This document shows positions 60,260 to 64,000 of a DNA stretch of 64,000 nt, one piece after another. The notes beneath the pieces are model-generated. The model did no database searches and had not been told where the DNA came from. It was given only the letters and a program-made list of their open reading frames with translations. The translations under genes and the position numbers were made by a program. Every line of letters begins with the position of its first letter. Positions within the stretch are counted from its first letter, which is position 1. Source of the stretch: Proteles cristata cristata (Eukaryota; Chordata; Mammalia; Carnivora; Hyaenidae); assembly GCA_017311185.1 (NCBI GenBank), contig JAESUZ010003883.1:682001-746000 (forward strand), written 5' to 3'.

Positions 60260-61940
60260 AGAAAAGAATACAAAATATCCACCCTAAAATATGTTTACCA
60301 TGATACAACTCCCTCAAATTTGTAGTAAATGGTAGAATTTTGGAGCAGACTTTCCACTCTGTGCAGTGTCTGGTCTAGGAAAAAATGTCCTGGAATTGCA
60401 GTATGTGTTGGATTTCTAAGATAAACCATATATGCTGGAATTTATATTATTAATTCATGTAACTACTTGTTGCAGCTATTTATCAATCAGTATGAAAGTA
60501 TTTAAATATTTTAGCAATCAGTACTGCCATAGCAGTACATACTGGCTAACATCAGCCCTGGATCCACTCTAGGTGAATATCCTGAAGATTCTGGCCCCTC
60601 AGTGCAAAACCAGGTCAACAGTACCTCGAAGACAATACTTACTGCCTTTGCAGTAATAAACAGTATCCTTCTGGATTCTGATGCTTTTGTATTTCTTTCA
60701 AGGTCTTTTTTTATATTTAAATAATGGAATCTCAACTTTCTATGGGTTCTAAGAGGGGTCAATTTATGGCGGTATTTTATTAGCAAATAACTTTACAAGA
60801 GTTATAGAATTTTGAATACTTGTTGAAGAGGAACCAGATACTAGGTAAGGTACTAGATATGACATGATATGATATAATCTTCAATTTCATTTGATTCTAC
60901 CATTTTTAAGTAAAGGCTGTTAATCTTCATATTTCATCTAATCTCGCTATTTTTGAGTAAAGGCTATTACAAAATAACAAATGAGACATAGTCTCATGTC
61001 ATTTACTACAGTTTATATAAATATAAGCTCATCTTTGGTTTCGTAAAGGGTCACCCACACAGATCCTACTCGCCTTCCAAAATATTCAGAAGAGAGAAGA
61101 GAGTAAGTCATGGTGGAAAGAATGCCTTGAACAAGAGCAAGACCTTGCTCTAAACTCTTCCTCTGCCACATCCTTGTTCTGTGAGTATAAAGATTATTTA
61201 AATTTTCTTAGCCTCTTGTTTTTAATCCCTTCCCTCCTCAATCTTTTTTGTTTTTTAAATTTTTAAAAATTTTATTTGTCTTTTAATTGGGATATAATTG
61301 ACTTTACCCAGTATATTTTTGTAATGTGTATTAACTGCCTTGTACTTGTTTACCTTCCTGGGGCAGCATAAAAAAGCACCGTGTGGCACCAGGGCCCGAA
61401 CGGGGACTGGAGTAGGGTAATGTGGCCACCACCTCAAATAGGGACTGGGCGCTGAGGCAGGAAACGGAAGAGTTAGTCTAGCAATTCAAAGTGGGGTGGT
61501 CAGCTTTTCAGTAGAGCTAACTGCATGTGAAAGATAAGGAGACCCTTACATTATGTCCTTTTCTTCATCCATGAAGATATATTTGGTTCACTATTTTACA
61601 CTTAAAGGTCTACTCCCCCAGGGGCCATTTTGACTTTAAACTAGACGAAGGAATTCCTTGTTCCTGATCTCTTTTTCTTGTACACTGCTCTCCCGCTCTT
61701 TTGCTTCTGCTCAGCTTTTAGCCTATTATTTTCTTCTTTCAAAAGTTTGTTAGTAAAGGAGTTTCTGAATTTTGGCTGTTTTCCCTTCTAACGTGATTTC
61801 AGGTTTATATTTGTGTCCTCTCTCCAGGAAGTTTTATATGCCCTCTGTATCCACTCTTGCTCCCTACATCCGTCTCCACCCGGACCAGCTACCACTACCA
61901 ATGTTTGTGGGTAGAGGAGAGGAATTTGTCATGTAACAAC
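60260..61940. other. Unique DNA with weak MIR and L1 patches
   Basis: A MIR-like plus-strand patch is at 61110-61225 ('gaccttgctctaaactcttc', 'tctgccacatccttgttctg'). A short minus-strand L1 3'-end fragment is possible at 61255-61340 ('aattgggatataattgac'). A near-tandem pair occurs at 60898-60970. No gene was recognised. Confidence 0.4.
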
Positions 61941-61954
61941 AAAAATACATTTCT

Positions 61955-62183
61955 TTTTTTTTTTTTTAATTTTTTCATGTTTTATTTATTTTTGAGAGAG
62001 AGAGAGACAGTGTGAGCAGGGGAGGGTCAGAGAGAAAGGGGGACACAGAATCTGAAGACAGGCTCCACGCTCTGAGCTGGCTGTCAGCACAGAGCCTGAC
62101 GTGGGACTCAAACCCACGAACTGTGAGATCATGACCTGAGCCGAAGTCGGACACTTAACTGACTGAGCCACCCAGGCGCCCCC
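61955..62183 (-). mobile_element. Full-length SINEC
   Basis: The head is at 62183 (GGGGGCGCCTGGGTGG) and the T-run tail at 61955-61968. The perfect target-site repeat AAAAATACATTTCT occurs at 61941-61954 and 62184-62197. It has the TTTTTGAGAGAG-type tail subgroup. Confidence 0.96.
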
Positions 62184-62199
62184 AAAAATACATTTCTAT

Positions 62200-62931
62200 A
62201 CATGGAGACTTCATAGTTGTATCTTTATATCATCCTATTTTTATGGGCTTAAATTTAAATTAGTAAAACTGGTTTATCTTCTCAGCTTTAATATCTATAT
62301 ATTGTCTCATATATATCTAAACCATGAGGAAATAGTGAAAAAAATGATAATGGATGTGACACTAATTTTAAATAGTGTTATGCTCATTGCCGTTCTATAT
62401 CCTTGGCAACAGCATTGATGTTTCTGCTCTCACAGGGCCTTGTGTGTGTGTGTGTGCGTGCATGTGCGCGTGTGCACACACACATGTATGTGATAAAGGG
62501 AGAAAGAGTGGTAAGGATTAGGGGTGAGTATACACAAGAGCAGAATGTGAAACAGCTTGAACTCAGTGAAAGAAAATTTGGCATATATCTAGTTTAAGCT
62601 ATACGGGGTTAAGAATCCAGAAAATTCACCTTTAACTTTGAATAGATATTTACACACATTTTTTTCATACATGTAATGCTCTCATTCTGAAGGAAGACAA
62701 GAAGTAAAATCATATGTCATATATAGGTCAGTTGAGGTCTGATTTCCAAAAGTCACATTTTGTATGCTTCTTTAGCGTGCATACACATACAACATTTTGA
62801 CTCTTCTCAAGTGCTAATGGCTTCTTAAAAATTGCTTACCTTATATTTGAAAATTCACATAGTTGAAAGATTGAATGCAAAAAGAGCTTGCTATGCATTG
62901 AGATTGATGAAAACAGGGAATTTACTCTTAT
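62200..62931. other. Unique AT-rich DNA with one GT/CA palindrome
   Basis: No gene was recognised. The alternating tract at 62441-62492 is listed separately. Confidence 0.4.
62441..62492. repeat. Alternating GT/GC/CA tract with dyad symmetry
   Basis: A (TG)n run passes through GCGTGCATGTGCGCGTG to (CA)n and ends CATGTATGTG. It is purine-pyrimidine alternating throughout, with self-complementary halves. Confidence 0.92.
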
Positions 62932-62948
62932 AGAAGTAAGGATTTTTA

Positions 62949-63647
62949 TTTCTGTGTGTGCCAATAAAACTTTATTTATAGACCCTGAAACTGAATTTCA
63001 TATAATTTCCATGTTTCACAAAACATCATTCTTCTTTAAATTTTTTCCAACCATTTAAAATTGAAAACATTCTTTTTTGTTTTGCCTTTTTTGATTTATT
63101 TTTTTCTTTCATAGTTTATTGTCAAGTTAGATTCCATATAACACCCAGTGCACATCGCAACAAGTGCCCTCCTCCATGCCCATTACCTCACTTCCCCTCT
63201 ACCCCCACAAGCAGCCCTCAGTTTGTTCTCCATATTCAAGAATCTCTCATGGTTTGCCTCCTTCCCTCTCCCCAGCTATTTTTCCCCTTCTCCTCCCCCA
63301 TGGTCCTCCATTAAGTTTCTCCTAATCCTCCTGTAGGTGGAAGCATAGGGTATCTATCTTTCTCTGCCTGACTTACTTCACTCAGCATAACACCCTCAAG
63401 TTCTATCCACATTGCTACAAATGCCCAGATTTCATTCTTTCTCATTGCCATGTAGTATTCCATTGTATAGATAAGCCACATCTTCTTGATCCATTCGTTA
63501 GTTGATGGACATTTAGGCTCTTTCCATGATTTGGCTGTTGTTGAAAGTGCTGCTATGAACATGTGTTCCTATGCATCAGTACTCTTGTATCCCTTAGATA
63601 AATTCCTAGCAGTGCTATTGCTGAGTCATAGGGGAGTTCTGTTGTTA
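62949..63647 (-). mobile_element. LINE-1 3' end with probable 3' transduction
   Basis: The perfect direct repeat AGAAGTAAGGATTTTTA occurs at 62932-62948 and 63648-63664, defining a 699-bp insert. On minus, 63647 to about 63110 is the end of L1 ORF2 and its 3' UTR ending in AATAAACTATGAAAG. An A-rich stretch at about 63111-63085 follows, then about 120-140 bp of non-L1 sequence down to 62949. That extra part ends with AATAAAGTTTTATTGGC, a polyadenylation signal about 20 nt before the end. Confidence 0.85.
63311..63647 (-). pseudogene. ORF2 C-terminal remnant of LINE-1
   Basis: The frame 63562-63311 on minus retains the L1 ORF2 end (blocks MFIAALSTTAKSWKEPKC and MEYYMAMRKNEIW) for about 83 residues. 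The upstream edge is the 5' truncation point of the insert. No catalytic domain is present. Confidence 0.9.
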
Positions 63648-63762
63648 AGAAGTAAGGATTTTTAAATGAGACTTTTATTAAAAATTTTGAAGTCCTTATT
63701 TAAGTCTTGACCTTTTACTGGCTAGCATCTATGTTTTGTGTTAACAATACATATTAACTTTC

Positions 63763-63952
63763 TTTTTTTTAATAGTTTATTTTTGAGACAGAGACAGAGC
63801 ATGAGTGGGAGAGGGAGACACAGAATCTGAAACAGGCTCCAGGCTCTGAGCTGTGAGCACAGAGCCCAGCGCGGGGCTTGAACCCACGAACTGTGAGATC
63901 ATGACCTGAGCCGAAGTCGGACGCTTAACCGACTGAGCCACCCAGGTGCCCC
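63763..63952 (-). mobile_element. SINEC, minus strand, shortened (TC)n
   Basis: The head is at 63952 (GGGGCACCTGGGTGGC) and the T-run at 63763-63769. The perfect target-site repeat CAATACATATTAACTTTC occurs at 63745-63762 and 63955-63972. B box intact (reverse of GGGGCTTGAACCC with one change). Young-looking by its repeats. Confidence 0.96.
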
Positions 63953-64000
63953 AGCAATACATATTAACTTTCATATATAACAGATCTTGGGGGACTCCTA

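Noticed and set aside
2093..63952. Regularly repeated about 30-bp words that might suggest a CRISPR-like array
   Set aside because: The repeated words are conserved parts of dispersed SINE copies in both orientations at irregular distances of kilobases. The organism is a mammal.

Overview
The window is nuclear DNA from a carnivoran mammal, most likely a cat (Felidae). The diagnostic feature is about two dozen copies of a tRNA-Lys-type CAN/SINEC element: a head reading GGCGCCTGGGTGGCTCAG, a pol III B box GGTTCGAGCCC, a (TC)n run and an AATAAATAAA tail, with many copies still flanked by direct target-site repeats. LINE-1 fragments of several ages, L2/MIR relics and AT-rich single-copy DNA fit the same assignment. 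I find no intact protein-coding gene, no rRNA, no functional tRNA gene and no CRISPR array. The longest open frames (about 150 codons) are low-complexity or unrelated to any protein I recognise. The window is best read as intergenic or deep-intronic sequence.

Layout. 0-13 kb: unique AT-rich DNA with an old repeat (0.5-0.9 kb), MIR and L2 relics, an L1 3' end (5.6-6.2 kb), a CR1/L3-like relic (9.4-9.7 kb) and three SINEs. 13-19 kb: SINEs, an old L1M piece, and a 335-bp segment copied 1,157 bp downstream into another SINE. 19-26.6 kb: mostly unique DNA with possible conserved noncoding sequence. 26.6-34 kb: LINE-rich, with a young 5'-truncated L1 inside an L2, an L1M piece, a palindromic DNA-transposon relic, a 1.9-kb minus-strand L1, and an L1 with an inverted 5' end and a nested SINE. 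34-48 kb: L2 pieces, dinucleotide repeats, a possible decayed retrocopy (43.7-44.4 kb) and a SINE cluster (46.4-47.6 kb). 48-50.2 kb: repeat-poor. 50.25-57.52 kb: an old minus-strand endogenous retrovirus with both LTRs, carrying two SINEs and an L1. 57.5-64 kb: a separate LTR, two SINEs, and an L1 that appears to carry a 3' transduction.

No genes work together here. What the window records is the history of retrotransposition: target-site duplications, nested insertions, twin-priming inversion, 3' transduction, template-switch duplication and LTR anatomy. I saw no sign of an undescribed functional system. The best leads are the templated insertion at 17.9-18.3 kb, the L1 transduction at 62.9-63.7 kb, the ERV, the orphan retrocopy-like block and the repeat-poor stretches.
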